The notes under the pieces were generated by a model. That model ran no database searches. It saw only the letters and a program-made list of their open reading frames with translations, and had not been told where the DNA came from. A stretch of DNA of 64,000 nt from Bog-752 sp963799395 (GTDB lineage: Bacteria; Actinomycetota; Thermoleophilia; UBA2241): NCBI GenBank assembly GCA_963799395.1, contig CAWCWZ010000063.1, forward strand, positions 66,191-130,190. Direction: 5' to 3'. The position numbers and the translations under genes were made by a program. Positions 37,029 to 45,178 of the stretch are shown piece by piece; position 1 is the stretch's first letter; each line of letters opens with the position of its first letter.

Positions 37029-37032
37029 AACG

Positions 37033-37518
37033 ATGAGCACCCTCGTCCTCGGCATGGGGAACCCGATCCTCTCCGACGACGGGCTCGGCCTGGTCGTAGC
37101 CCGCCGGCTTCGGGAGCTCCCCATGCCGCAGGACGCGGAGGTCGCCGAAAGCGAAGTCGGCGGCCTGCGCCTGCTCGAACTCGTGCGGGGCTTCACGAAG
37201 GTCATCATTATCGACGCGCTGCAAAGCGGCGGCACGCCGGGCGAGATCAAACGCGTCGACGCCGACGAGTTCCGCGGCGGGCACCGCTACGGCTCGGCTC
37301 ACAGCATCCACCTGGGCACCGTCCTCGAGCTCGGCCACCAGCTCGGCCTGCCGATGCCGGCCGAGGTCGTCGTCTACACTGCCGAGGCGCTCGACGTCGA
37401 GACTTTCGGGGAGCAACTGTCCGCGCCGGTGGCCGCCGCCGCCGAGCGGCTCGTCGAGCTGATCGGCGACGAGCTCGCCACGGGCGCCTGCCCGGCCGGC
37501 CTGGCGATAGCGTCGTGA
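37033..37518 (+). CDS. Hydrogenase maturation protease (HycI/HyaD family)
   Basis: 161 residues. It recognises nickel-loaded large subunit and clips its C-terminal tail. Metal-binding acidic residues appear in LGMGNPILSDDGLG (Asp after the first strand), ESEVGGLRLLELVRG and IIIDALQSGGTPGEI; a His appears in SAHSIHLGTVLELG. It begins five bases after mvhA and overlaps the next gene by GTGA. The pairing supports mvhA as its substrate. Confidence 0.9.
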   Translation: MSTLVLGMGNPILSDDGLGLVVARRLRELPMPQDAEVAESEVGGLRLLELVRGFTKVIIIDALQSGGTPGEIKRVDADEFRGGHRYGSAHSIHLGTVLELGHQLGLPMPAEVVVYTAEALDVETFGEQLSAPVAAAAERLVELIGDELATGACPAGLAIAS

Positions 37519-38426
37519 GCGTCCTGTCCGGCAGCCGCCAGGCCGGCGTCGACGAAGCGCGCGCCACGGTTAGCGTCGCCGTCGTGTCGACCCACGGCGT
37601 GGGCGCGCTGCGCGCCACGCTGCACCGTCTGCACGATACCGCGGGAGACGGCGTCGAAGTCGTCGTTCTGGCCGCTCAGCACGCCGACGACGTCGTCGCC
37701 TACATCACGCGTCACTACCTGAGCGGCGACGTGTCGGCCATCGCCCTCGAGGCCTCCGAACGCGAGATGGCCCACTGCGGCATCGACACGGCCTTCCAGA
37801 TGTCCGGCGGCGAGATCCTCGTGCGTGTGCAGGACGATCTCGCCTTCGCGCCCGGCTGGCTCGACGCCGTGGTCGGCGCCCTGCGGGCCGACCCCGACAT
37901 CGGCATGCTGGGGCTCGTGCTCGACGACGAGCCGCGACGCCGCGGCCGGCCGCCCAAGGTGCGTCTGCCCGAAGACGTCGATCGCGTCGACCTGCGCGCC
38001 TTCGCCGTCACCCAGCCGGTGCTGCGCCAGCACCTGAGCGAGCTCCAGGGCGACCGCTGCGCCGACGGCTGCCGGTTCCAGCGTCGCCTGCGCCAGCTCG
38101 GTTACCGGATCGCCTACCTGCCCGGTCAGCTCGCCGTGGGCGAACATCCTGCGGCCGGGCCCTCGGGCGCCGAGCTCGAAGCCGATCTCGCCTTTCACCC
38201 CGGCGAGCGCGAAGCGATGGCCCGGTTGCGGCAGAGCTACCGACTCGGCGAAGAGGTCCTCACGCCGTGCGCCGTCTGCGACGACGAGGAGTTCGAGGTC
38301 CTGGCCGCGCAGATCGACTTCTGCGAGGCCCACGACGTGCCGGTCGGCTTCACCTACACCCTGCGCTGCACCGGCTGCCGCGGACTGCGCTTCGAGGAGG
38401 ACCACCAGTTCCGATGCCCGATCTGA
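37515..38426 (+). CDS. GT2-like protein with C-terminal zinc ribbon in the hydrogenase operon
   Basis: 303 residues from GTG 37515. Residues 15-195 resemble a GT-A/family 2 glycosyltransferase: VSVAVVSTHGVGALRATLHRL, then GGEILVRVQDDLAFAPGWLDAV with a DxD-like QDD, and DPDIGMLGLVLDD. The C-terminus has paired cysteines like a zinc ribbon: TPCAVCDDEE, LRCTGCRGLRF and a final FRCP. No hypA or hypB (nickel insertion) lies in the cluster, and this gene sits between the protease and hypF, overlapping hypF by 13 bases. A role as a maturation or metal-handling factor is my inference; a glycosyltransferase is the formal reading. Confidence 0.6.
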   Translation: MSVLSGSRQAGVDEARATVSVAVVSTHGVGALRATLHRLHDTAGDGVEVVVLAAQHADDVVAYITRHYLSGDVSAIALEASEREMAHCGIDTAFQMSGGEILVRVQDDLAFAPGWLDAVVGALRADPDIGMLGLVLDDEPRRRGRPPKVRLPEDVDRVDLRAFAVTQPVLRQHLSELQGDRCADGCRFQRRLRQLGYRIAYLPGQLAVGEHPAAGPSGAELEADLAFHPGEREAMARLRQSYRLGEEVLTPCAVCDDEEFEVLAAQIDFCEAHDVPVGFTYTLRCTGCRGLRFEEDHQFRCPI

Positions 38427-41056
38427 CGCCCGCGGCGCGGGGGGAGGGTGAGCGGGGTCGCCCGACGGCGCGCCGCCTGCGCGTGCGCGGCGTGGTGCAG
38501 GGGGTCGGCTTTCGTCCGTTCGTCTACAACCTGGCGCGGCGCTGCGGCGTGAGCGGCTGGGTGCGCAACACCTCGGCCGGGGTCGAGATCCAGGTCGAGG
38601 GCGAGGCCGGGCGCGTGGCGGCGTTTCGCACGGCTCTGCCGCGCGAAACGCCGCCACGCGCCTTCATCGCGGCGCTCGACGACGAACCGGCCGCCGCCGA
38701 GGGCGCGACCGGTTTCGCCATCCTCGAAAGCGCCGCCGATCCCGCCGCCTACCAGCTCGTCTCGCCTGACATCGCCACCTGCGACGACTGCCGCCGAGAG
38801 CTTCTCGAGCCGTCCGACCGCCGCTACCGCTACCCCTTCACCAACTGCACCAACTGCGGGCCGCGCTTCACCATCATCGACGACCTGCCCTACGACCGGG
38901 AGCGCACCACCATGCGGGTGTTCCCGATGTGTCCGGCCTGTCGCAAGGAGTACACCGACCCGGGCGACCGGCGCTTCCACGCCGAGCCCAACGCCTGTCC
39001 GGTCTGCGGGCCCCAGGTGACCCTGATCGACGCAAGGGCGGACGCCTCCAGCGGCACCTCAAGCGGCGGATCGGCGCGGCCTTCGGCGCCGCGGGGTACG
39101 GCCGGCGGCCCCGCGGTGGCCGGCGGCGCCGAGGCCGCGGCCGGCGCCGTGCTGGCGAGCGGTGGGTACGAGCCCGTCGCCCGTGCGGCCCGGCTGCTGT
39201 GCTCGGGGGCGATCGTGGCGGTCAAGGGTCTCGGTGGGTTCCACCTGGCCTGCGACGCCGGCGACGAGGCGGCGGTGCGGCGCCTCAAGGAACGCAAGCG
39301 CCGTCCCCACAAGCCGCTCGCCGTGATGTTCCGCGATCTCGACCAGGTCGCCGCCCACTGCCGCCCGACGCCCGCCGAGCGGACGCTGCTCGCCTCGGTC
39401 GAGCATCCGATTGTGCTGGTCGAGTGGCGGGGGCTCGGAGAGGGCTTCGCACCCGGCCCCGAGCTGGCCGGCGCGATCGGGCCGGGACCGGCTCCGGCCG
39501 CGATCGCGGCGGCCGGCGAGATCAGCCCCGAGGTCGCGGTGCGCCAGCGCTACCTTGGCGTCATGCTGCCCTACACGCCGCTCCACATCCTGCTGCTCGA
39601 GGCCGCCGGCCGGCCGCTCGTCATGACGAGCGGCAACCTCGCCGAGGAGCCGATCGTGGCCGATCTCGCCGAGATCGGGCGTCTCGCCGGCATCCCCGAC
39701 TACCACCTGGTCCACGACCGCGACATCGCGGCCCGCTACGACGACTCGGTGGCCATCGTGCGGCGCGAGCGTCCCCGGCTCGTCAGGCGCTCGCGGGGCT
39801 ACGCGCCGTTCCCGCTCGAGCTGCCGCGCGAGCTGCCCCAGGTGCTGGCCTGCGGCGCCGAGCTCAAGAACACGTTCTGCCTGACGCGCGACCGCAACGC
39901 CTTTCTGTCGCAGCACATCGGCGACCTCGAGAACCTCGAGACGCTCGAGCACTTCGAGGCGAGCGTCGCCCTCTACGAGCGCCTCTTTCGGCTCACGCCC
40001 GAACTCATCGCGTACGATCCGCACCCCGAGTACCTGGCGAGCAAGTACGCCCTGGCGCGGGCGAGCGGACGGCCCGCGGCGACGCCGCCCGGGGCCGTCG
40101 CGGGGCACTCGGGCGGGGCGCCGCTCGAGGCCGTGGCCGGGCACCCTCTCGGAGCGCCGGTCGAGGCCGTCCCCGTGCAGCACCACCATGCCCACATCGC
40201 CTCCTGCCTCGCCGAGAACGGGCAGGGCGGGCCGGCCATCGGCGTAAGCCTGGACGGCCTCGGCTTCGGCGACGACGGCGCCCTGTGGGGCGGCGAGGTC
40301 CTGCTCTGCGATCTCGAACGCTCCCGGCGCTTCGCCCACCTCGAGTACCTGCCGCTGCCCGGTGGGGCGCTCGCTATCACCAGGCCGGTGCGCACCGCCG
40401 CCGGCTGGCTGCTCTCGCTGCTCGGCCCCGAGGGCGTCGAGCGCGCCCGCGGGGCGGGCTTTGCCGTGGGCGACGCCGAGCTCGCGGCCGTGTCGGCCCA
40501 GGTCGAGTCCGGCCTGAACGCGCCGCTCACCTCGAGCGCCGGCCGCCTGTTCGACGCCGTCGCCGCCCTGGCCGGCGTGCGCGAGGCCGTGACCTACGAA
40601 GCCCAGGCCGCCATCGAGCTCGAGATGATCTCGACGGCCGGCGCGGCGCCGTACGGTTTTGAGATAGCCGGCGGGGGGCGCGGCGAGCCGCACGTCGTGC
40701 GGCTCGCCGCGCTCTTCGACGGAGTCCTCGCCGACCTCGAAGCCCACGCCGGGCCCGCCGCGATCGGCTCGCGCCTGCACGCCACGCTGGCGGCGATCGC
40801 CCTCGAAGCCTGCCGGGCCGCGCGGCGCGAGGCCGGCCTTGCGACCGTCGCCCTGTCGGGCGGCGTCTTTCAGAACCGTCTGCTCACCGATCTCTGCGAA
40901 GACGCCCTGGCCGCCGACGGCTTCATCGTGCTGACGCACGCCCTCCTGCCGGCCAACGACGGCGGACTCTCGTTTGGGCAGGCCGTTGTCGCGGGCTATA
41001 CTGTGTTGCGCAGACGCGGCTTGCTCGACGTCTCACCCGACCCGCTGGAGCTTTGA
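38414..41056 (+). CDS. hypF: Carbamoyltransferase HypF
   Basis: 880 residues. Makes the thiocarbamate precursor of the cyanide ligands of [NiFe]-hydrogenase. Domain order: acylphosphatase (RLRVRGVVQGVGFRPFVYNLA), two zinc-finger motifs (CDDCRRELLEP..CTNCGPRF; CPACRKEY..CPVCGPQ), YrdC-like domain (IVAVKGLGGFHLACDA, RPHKPLAVMF, LVMTSGNLAEEPI), Kae1-like domain with the metal/nucleotide site VPVQHHHAHIASCLAE and GVSLDGLGFGDDGALWGGE, ending with LSGGVFQNRLL. It has an Ala/Gly/Pro-rich expansion (about 205-250) and a second near 555-585. It starts at ATG 38414. Confidence 0.93.
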   Translation: MPDLTPAARGEGERGRPTARRLRVRGVVQGVGFRPFVYNLARRCGVSGWVRNTSAGVEIQVEGEAGRVAAFRTALPRETPPRAFIAALDDEPAAAEGATGFAILESAADPAAYQLVSPDIATCDDCRRELLEPSDRRYRYPFTNCTNCGPRFTIIDDLPYDRERTTMRVFPMCPACRKEYTDPGDRRFHAEPNACPVCGPQVTLIDARADASSGTSSGGSARPSAPRGTAGGPAVAGGAEAAAGAVLASGGYEPVARAARLLCSGAIVAVKGLGGFHLACDAGDEAAVRRLKERKRRPHKPLAVMFRDLDQVAAHCRPTPAERTLLASVEHPIVLVEWRGLGEGFAPGPELAGAIGPGPAPAAIAAAGEISPEVAVRQRYLGVMLPYTPLHILLLEAAGRPLVMTSGNLAEEPIVADLAEIGRLAGIPDYHLVHDRDIAARYDDSVAIVRRERPRLVRRSRGYAPFPLELPRELPQVLACGAELKNTFCLTRDRNAFLSQHIGDLENLETLEHFEASVALYERLFRLTPELIAYDPHPEYLASKYALARASGRPAATPPGAVAGHSGGAPLEAVAGHPLGAPVEAVPVQHHHAHIASCLAENGQGGPAIGVSLDGLGFGDDGALWGGEVLLCDLERSRRFAHLEYLPLPGGALAITRPVRTAAGWLLSLLGPEGVERARGAGFAVGDAELAAVSAQVESGLNAPLTSSAGRLFDAVAALAGVREAVTYEAQAAIELEMISTAGAAPYGFEIAGGGRGEPHVVRLAALFDGVLADLEAHAGPAAIGSRLHATLAAIALEACRAARREAGLATVALSGGVFQNRLLTDLCEDALAADGFIVLTHALLPANDGGLSFGQAVVAGYTVLRRRGLLDVSPDPLEL

Positions 41057-41060
41057 CCCC

Positions 41061-41342
41061 ATGTGCTTGGCCATTCCCATGCGCATCACCGCCACCGACG
41101 GGGCCGCGGCCACGATCGAAGCCGACGGCCTGGTCCAGAAGACCAGCCTCATGCTCGTGCCCGAGGCCCGGGTCGGCGACTTCGTGCTCGTGCACGCCGG
41201 CTTTGCCATCGCCGTGCTTCAATCCGACGACGCCGCCGAGCGCCTCGCGCTCTTCGAGGAGATCGCCGCCATGGCCGCCGACGACGAGGCCGGGCCGTCC
41301 GCCGGGCCCGACGCCGGGCGGCCGCACGACCCCTCAATCTAG
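41061..41342 (+). CDS. hypC: Hydrogenase assembly chaperone HypC
   Basis: 93 residues. The catalytic N-terminal cysteine is present at residue 2 (MCLAIPMRI), which carries the Fe(CN)2CO unit from HypD to the large subunit. VGDFVLVHAGFAIAVL is the barrel strand of the HypC/HupF family. Four bases after hypF. A disordered Gly/Pro tail follows residue 78. Stop TAG. Confidence 0.93.
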   Translation: MCLAIPMRITATDGAAATIEADGLVQKTSLMLVPEARVGDFVLVHAGFAIAVLQSDDAAERLALFEEIAAMAADDEAGPSAGPDAGRPHDPSI

Positions 41343-41427
41343 AGCGCCCGGACAGCGCCCCCGATCATGTCGCCGCTCGCACGCTCACGATGTCTCGCCG
41401 CAAGCCCATGACGTCGCCGGCGAGCTC

Positions 41428-42528
41428 ATGACGCCGCCCTCAGGCTCGCCCGACGCCGGTCGCGTCGCGCGATTGGCGTCGGCTCTGGCTGACATGGCCC
41501 ACGTCGATCGCACGTACATGGAGGTCTGCGGCACCCACACCATGGCCGTCTCGCGCTTTGGCTTGCGCGACCTGCTGCCGCCGGGCATGCGCCTGGTCTC
41601 GGGTCCGGGCTGTCCGGTGTGCGTGACCGCCGTCGGCGACCTCGACGTGGTCGTCGCCCTGTCGCGCCTGCCGGGCGTCACCATCGCCACCTTCGGCGAC
41701 CTCGTGCGCGTGCCGAGCTCGCACAGCAGCCTCGCTCGCGAGCGCGCCGCCGGGGCCGACGTGCGCGTCGTCTACTCGCCGGCCGACGCCGTCGAGCTCG
41801 CCGCCGCCGCGCCCGAGCGCCAGTTCGTGCTCGTCGGCATCGGCTTCGAGACGACGGCGCCGACCGTGGCCGGCGCGCTCCTGCTGGCTCGCGAGCGCGG
41901 ACTGGCCAACTTCTCCGTCCTCAGCCTGCACAAGACGATGCCGGGCGCCCTGCGCGCGTTGCTCGACTCGGGCGAGTCGCGCATCGACGGCTTCATCCTG
42001 CCCGGTCACGTGAGCGTGGTGACCGGCAGCGACTGCTACCGGTTCCTGGCCTCCGAGTACGGCATCGGCGGCGTGGTGGCCGGTTTCGAGGCCGACGACG
42101 TCCTCGAGGCGCTGCTCATGCTGGCTCGCCAGCAGCGGCCCGCGATCGAGATCGGCTACCGGCGCGCCGTCACCGCCGCCGGCAACCGCGTGGCCCAGGA
42201 GGTCATCGCCCGGGTGTTCGAGCCCTGCGACGCCGTGTGGCGCGGCTTGGGCGCCATCCCCGGGTCGGGCCTGCGCCTGAGCGACGAGTTTCGCGCCTTC
42301 GCCGCCGAGGAGCGCTTCGCGGTCGATGCGGGCGCGCCCGAGGAGCCGGCAGGCTGTCGCTGTGGCGAGGTGCTGCGCGGCCTCATCGACCCGCCCGACT
42401 GCCCGCTGTTCGGCCGCCGCTGTACGCCCGAGACGCCGGTCGGGGCCTGCATGGTCTCGAGCGAGGGTTCGTGCGCGGCCCACTTCCGCTACCGGGCGAT
42501 CGACATGCCGGCCGGCGCCGATGCCTGA
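41428..42528 (+). CDS. hypD: Hydrogenase expression/formation protein HypD
   Basis: 366 residues. An iron-sulfur scaffold on which Fe(CN)2CO is built with HypC and HypE. Signatures: YMEVCGTHTMAVSRFG (catalytic Cys), SGPGCPVCVT, GFETTAPTVAGALLLA, FILPGHVSVVTGSDCYRFL and, for the [4Fe-4S] cluster, CRCGEVLRGLIDPPDCPLFG with RCTPETPVGACMVSSEGSCAA. I take ATG 41428 as the start because homology begins right after; in-frame codons run upstream but do not look like HypD. Overlaps hypE by eight bases. Confidence 0.92.
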   Translation: MTPPSGSPDAGRVARLASALADMAHVDRTYMEVCGTHTMAVSRFGLRDLLPPGMRLVSGPGCPVCVTAVGDLDVVVALSRLPGVTIATFGDLVRVPSSHSSLARERAAGADVRVVYSPADAVELAAAAPERQFVLVGIGFETTAPTVAGALLLARERGLANFSVLSLHKTMPGALRALLDSGESRIDGFILPGHVSVVTGSDCYRFLASEYGIGGVVAGFEADDVLEALLMLARQQRPAIEIGYRRAVTAAGNRVAQEVIARVFEPCDAVWRGLGAIPGSGLRLSDEFRAFAAEERFAVDAGAPEEPAGCRCGEVLRGLIDPPDCPLFGRRCTPETPVGACMVSSEGSCAAHFRYRAIDMPAGADA

Positions 42529-43570
42529 GGACGCGCGGAGCGCCACGGACGGCTCCGGGGCTGGGCAGCCGCGCATCCTGCTCGGACACGGCAGCGGCGG
42601 CCGGCTCTACCGCGACCTCGTGCGCGACGTGTTCCTGGCCCACTTCGACAACCCGGTGCTCGCGCGCTTGGACGACGCCGCCACCCTCGTCTCGGCGGGG
42701 CGCATCGCCCTCACCACCGACGCCCACGTCGTGCAGCCCCTCGTCTTTGCCGGCGGCGACATCGGCCGCCTCGCGGTCGCCGGCACCGTCAACGACTTGG
42801 CGACGGCGGCGGCGCGGCCGCTCGGCCTCGCCGCCGCCTTCGTCATCGAAGAGGGCTTCGAGATCGCCCGGCTGCAGGAGATCTGCGCCAGCATGGCCGC
42901 CACCGCGGCCGAGTCGCCGGTGGCGATCGTCACCGGCGACACCAAGGTAGTGCAGCGCGGCGCCGCCGACGGTCTCTTCATCACGACGACCGGCGTGGGC
43001 GAGATCACGGTCGACCACGAGGTCTCGGCCGCCGCCGCCGCGCCGGGCGACGTGCTGCTCCTCTCGGGCACGCTGGGCGACCACGCCCTCGCGGTGCTGG
43101 CGGCCCGCGGCGACTTCAACTTCACGCTCGACGTGCGCAGCGACTGCGCGCCGCTCTGGGGTCTCGTCGAGGCGGCCCTCGCCGCCGGCGGGGCGGCCGT
43201 GCACTTCCTGCGCGATCCCACCCGCGGCGGCCTCGCCACGGTGCTGGCCGAGCTCGCCGAGGAGACGACCCTTGGGATCGACATCGACGAGGAGTCGCTG
43301 CCGGTCTCAGCGGCCGTGCGCTCGGCCTGCGACCTGCTGGGCTACGACCCGCTGGCCCTGGCCAACGAGGGCAAGATGGTGCTCGCGGTCGCGCCCGCAG
43401 GGGCCGACGCGGTGCTGGCCGCGTTGCGCGGGCGCCCGGAGGGCGCCCGCGCAACGCGCATCGGCACGCTCGGCAGGGAGCACCCCGGCCGCGTCGCGTT
43501 GCGCACGGCCTACGGCACGCGCCGCGTGGTCGACATGCCCGTGGGCGAGCTCTTGCCGCGCATCTGCTAG
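42521..43570 (+). CDS. hypE: Hydrogenase maturation protein HypE (carbamoyl dehydratase)
   Basis: 349 residues. Converts a carbamoylated C-terminal cysteine to thiocyanate, giving CN to the Fe on HypD. LLGHGSGGRLYRDLV opens the PurM-like fold; DDAATL, TTDAHVVQPLVFAGGDIG, RDPTRGGLATVLAELA and ALANEGKMVLAVAP follow. The protein ends exactly with Arg-Ile-Cys, the required cysteine being the last residue. Overlaps hypD. The cluster then stops: hypA and hypB must be elsewhere or be replaced. Stop TAG. Confidence 0.94.
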   Translation: MPEDARSATDGSGAGQPRILLGHGSGGRLYRDLVRDVFLAHFDNPVLARLDDAATLVSAGRIALTTDAHVVQPLVFAGGDIGRLAVAGTVNDLATAAARPLGLAAAFVIEEGFEIARLQEICASMAATAAESPVAIVTGDTKVVQRGAADGLFITTTGVGEITVDHEVSAAAAAPGDVLLLSGTLGDHALAVLAARGDFNFTLDVRSDCAPLWGLVEAALAAGGAAVHFLRDPTRGGLATVLAELAEETTLGIDIDEESLPVSAAVRSACDLLGYDPLALANEGKMVLAVAPAGADAVLAALRGRPEGARATRIGTLGREHPGRVALRTAYGTRRVVDMPVGELLPRIC

Positions 43571-43677
43571 AGGCGGATGGCCTCCTGCGTCGCCGGGCAA
43601 CTTCCGTCGTCAGGGCTGCGAACGGAGCCTGGCCGAAGCCCATCAAGGGAACGCGAAGGGCGTCCGATACCCGAGAT

Positions 43678-43911
43678 GTGACGACGAATGGCCACATCGA
43701 GTATGCAGCCTTCCGGTCAGCCCTCCAGGACGTTCGCAAGCGCGGCATCGCCCCTCGCATCTGCCTGCCGTTCGCGGCCCGGCCCGGCCAGGTCGTGAAC
43801 ATCGGCGGCGAGGAGTACAGGCTGCACGCGCCGGTGACGCACGAGGGCGAGCTCGCGGGCATCCTGGCCGCCGACGATCAGGTCGCCGGCTACAGGGTCA
43901 CGCGCGTCTGA
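43678..43911 (+). CDS. Small protein of unknown function
   Basis: 77 residues from GTG 43678 (NGHIEYAAFRSALQDVRKRG; VVNIGGEEYRLHAPVTHEGE). No signal peptide or membrane segment and no recognised family. Codon use is like that of its neighbours. The stop overlaps the convergent glycosyltransferase end by 14 bases. It lies downstream of the hydrogenase operon but about 107 bases from hypE, with no ribosome site of note. Confidence 0.45.
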   Translation: MTTNGHIEYAAFRSALQDVRKRGIAPRICLPFAARPGQVVNIGGEEYRLHAPVTHEGELAGILAADDQVAGYRVTRV

Positions 43912-44857
43912 GCTTCCGGTAGAGCTCCAGCGTCAGGCGCGCCGTTTCGGGGAGACTCTGAGTCTCCGCGACGGCGCGTCCGGCTACCCGGGGCTCGCCG
44001 GCCGCCAGCACGGCCGCCAGGCGCACCCCCCAGAGCTCGGCGTCGAAGGGCGCGCACAGACACCCCTCGAGCCCGGCGAGCAGCGTCGGCGCCACCCCGA
44101 CCGGCGTGGAGAGCACGGGCACGTCGCAGGCCAGCGCCTCGACGCAGGCGAGCCCGTAGCCCTCGCGCTCCGACGTGATCAGCACGACGTCGGCGGCGTT
44201 CAGCCACAGCGGCATCTCGGCGCGCGGACGTCCGTAGACCGGCCGCAGCTCCACGTCGGTCCCACCGGCCGCGAGGCGATCGACGAGGGCGAGGGCGTCG
44301 GCGAAGCGCTTTTCGGGGCGTTGCGGGTCGGCCGGAAAGACGACCAGGCGGCGGCCGCCGTCGGCGTCGAGCCCCAGACGGGTGCGGGCCTCGTGGCGGG
44401 GGAGGGGCCGGAACTGCTCGAGGTCGACCCCCGGCGGGATGACCGCGGCGACCGGGAACGGGCACTGCCGGGCGAGCTCATCGGAGACGGCCACCACGGC
44501 CGCGGCGCGGCGCGCGACGAGCCCGGTAAGGCGCTTCACGACGGGGTGGTGACAGTCGCGCCCATGGACCGTGAGCACCAGCGGCAGGCCCCGCGGCGCC
44601 GCCAGCGCGACCAGGCCGGACAGGCCGTAGTGGGCGTGCACGATGTCGGCGTCGACCGTGGTCAGGGCGAGCTCGAGCGCGGCGAGGGCGTAGCGCCAGG
44701 GCCGGCGGCGGGCGTCCCAGTGAAAGACCTCGACCTCGACCTCGCCGGTGGCGCGCAGGGCGGCCACCTGGTCGGCCACGAACACGCCGAAGGACGGGCG
44801 GGCGGACGACGGATACATGTTGGCGACGATCAGGACGCGGAGCCGGTCGGCGATCAT
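43898..44857 (-). CDS. GT-B glycosyltransferase (group 1/GT4 family)
   Basis: 319 residues. N-terminal Rossmann half: RLRVLIVANMYPSSARPSFG; LTTVDADIVHAHYGLSGLVA; LTVHGRDCHHPVVKR; then AAVVAVSDELARQCPF and VAAVIPPGVDLEQFRPL. The C-terminal half holds the E-x7-E motif SEREGYGLACVEALACDVPVLS, which contacts the sugar nucleotide. It is shorter than most GT4 proteins (about 370), with a compact C-terminal domain, but looks complete. Acceptor unknown; no neighbouring polysaccharide genes. ATG at 44857. Confidence 0.85.
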   Translation of the reverse strand: MIADRLRVLIVANMYPSSARPSFGVFVADQVAALRATGEVEVEVFHWDARRRPWRYALAALELALTTVDADIVHAHYGLSGLVALAAPRGLPLVLTVHGRDCHHPVVKRLTGLVARRAAAVVAVSDELARQCPFPVAAVIPPGVDLEQFRPLPRHEARTRLGLDADGGRRLVVFPADPQRPEKRFADALALVDRLAAGGTDVELRPVYGRPRAEMPLWLNAADVVLITSEREGYGLACVEALACDVPVLSTPVGVAPTLLAGLEGCLCAPFDAELWGVRLAAVLAAGEPRVAGRAVAETQSLPETARLTLELYRKLRRA

Positions 44858-44951
44858 GCCGGAAGCCTAGCGGCCGGCGCGGCGCGCGGCAACGCCGTCC
44901 GGCGACCTGCGTGCCATCGCGGCGGGGGAAGCACAGATTTCTTGGACACTA

Positions 44952-44979
44952 TTGACAAAGGACAAGACCCTGATAACAT
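44952..44979 (+). promoter_or_regulatory. Promoter of the transporter-hydrolase-methyltransferase operon
   Basis: TTGACA (44952-44957), a 16-base spacer and TAACAT (44974-44979). The transcription start would fall at about 44986-44988, placing the palindrome at 44998-45014 just inside the transcript. The hexamers are the best sigma-70 match of the three related promoters. Confidence 0.65.
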
Positions 44980-44987
44980 CCGGCGCA

Positions 44988-45020
44988 TATGCGGAAACCA
45001 CCCAGGTGGATAACTCCGCA
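44988..45020. promoter_or_regulatory. Palindromic operator site 1
   Basis: The core CCACC-CA-GGTGG (44998-45009) is followed by ATAAC, giving the conserved right half GGTGGATAAC; the left half is less conserved (AAACCACC). An outer arm, ATGCGGA and TCCGCAT, makes the whole region symmetric. The core recurs at 54664 and 59230. Predicted binding site of the TetR protein encoded at 53927. Confidence 0.7.
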
Positions 45021-45178
45021 TCTGGTCATGGGTTTTCCGGGCCCGGAGGGCCTGGGCACTGGGACCGACAGGCTCGCGACATCGGTGATCGGGAGGTTCT
45101 CCCGCCCGCCTATCCCGACGTTGATGTTGCGGCCGTCGGCTCTCAGCGGCAATGTCAAGCCGGATAGGGGGAGTGCGC

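Larger units (their letters stand above)
44858..45178. other. Divergent region with promoter, operator and untranslated leader of the transporter operon
   Basis: 321 bases without a gene. It contains the promoter and palindrome listed separately, then a leader of about 190 bases before the ATG of the binding protein. The leader has several G/C dyads (for example CCGGGCCCGG near 45036). I see no B12 riboswitch. Confidence 0.6.

Noticed and set aside
44858..45178. Cobalamin riboswitch upstream of the corrinoid-related operons
   Set aside because: I looked for the B12-box and associated stems here and upstream of 54721 and 5667; no convincing match was found.
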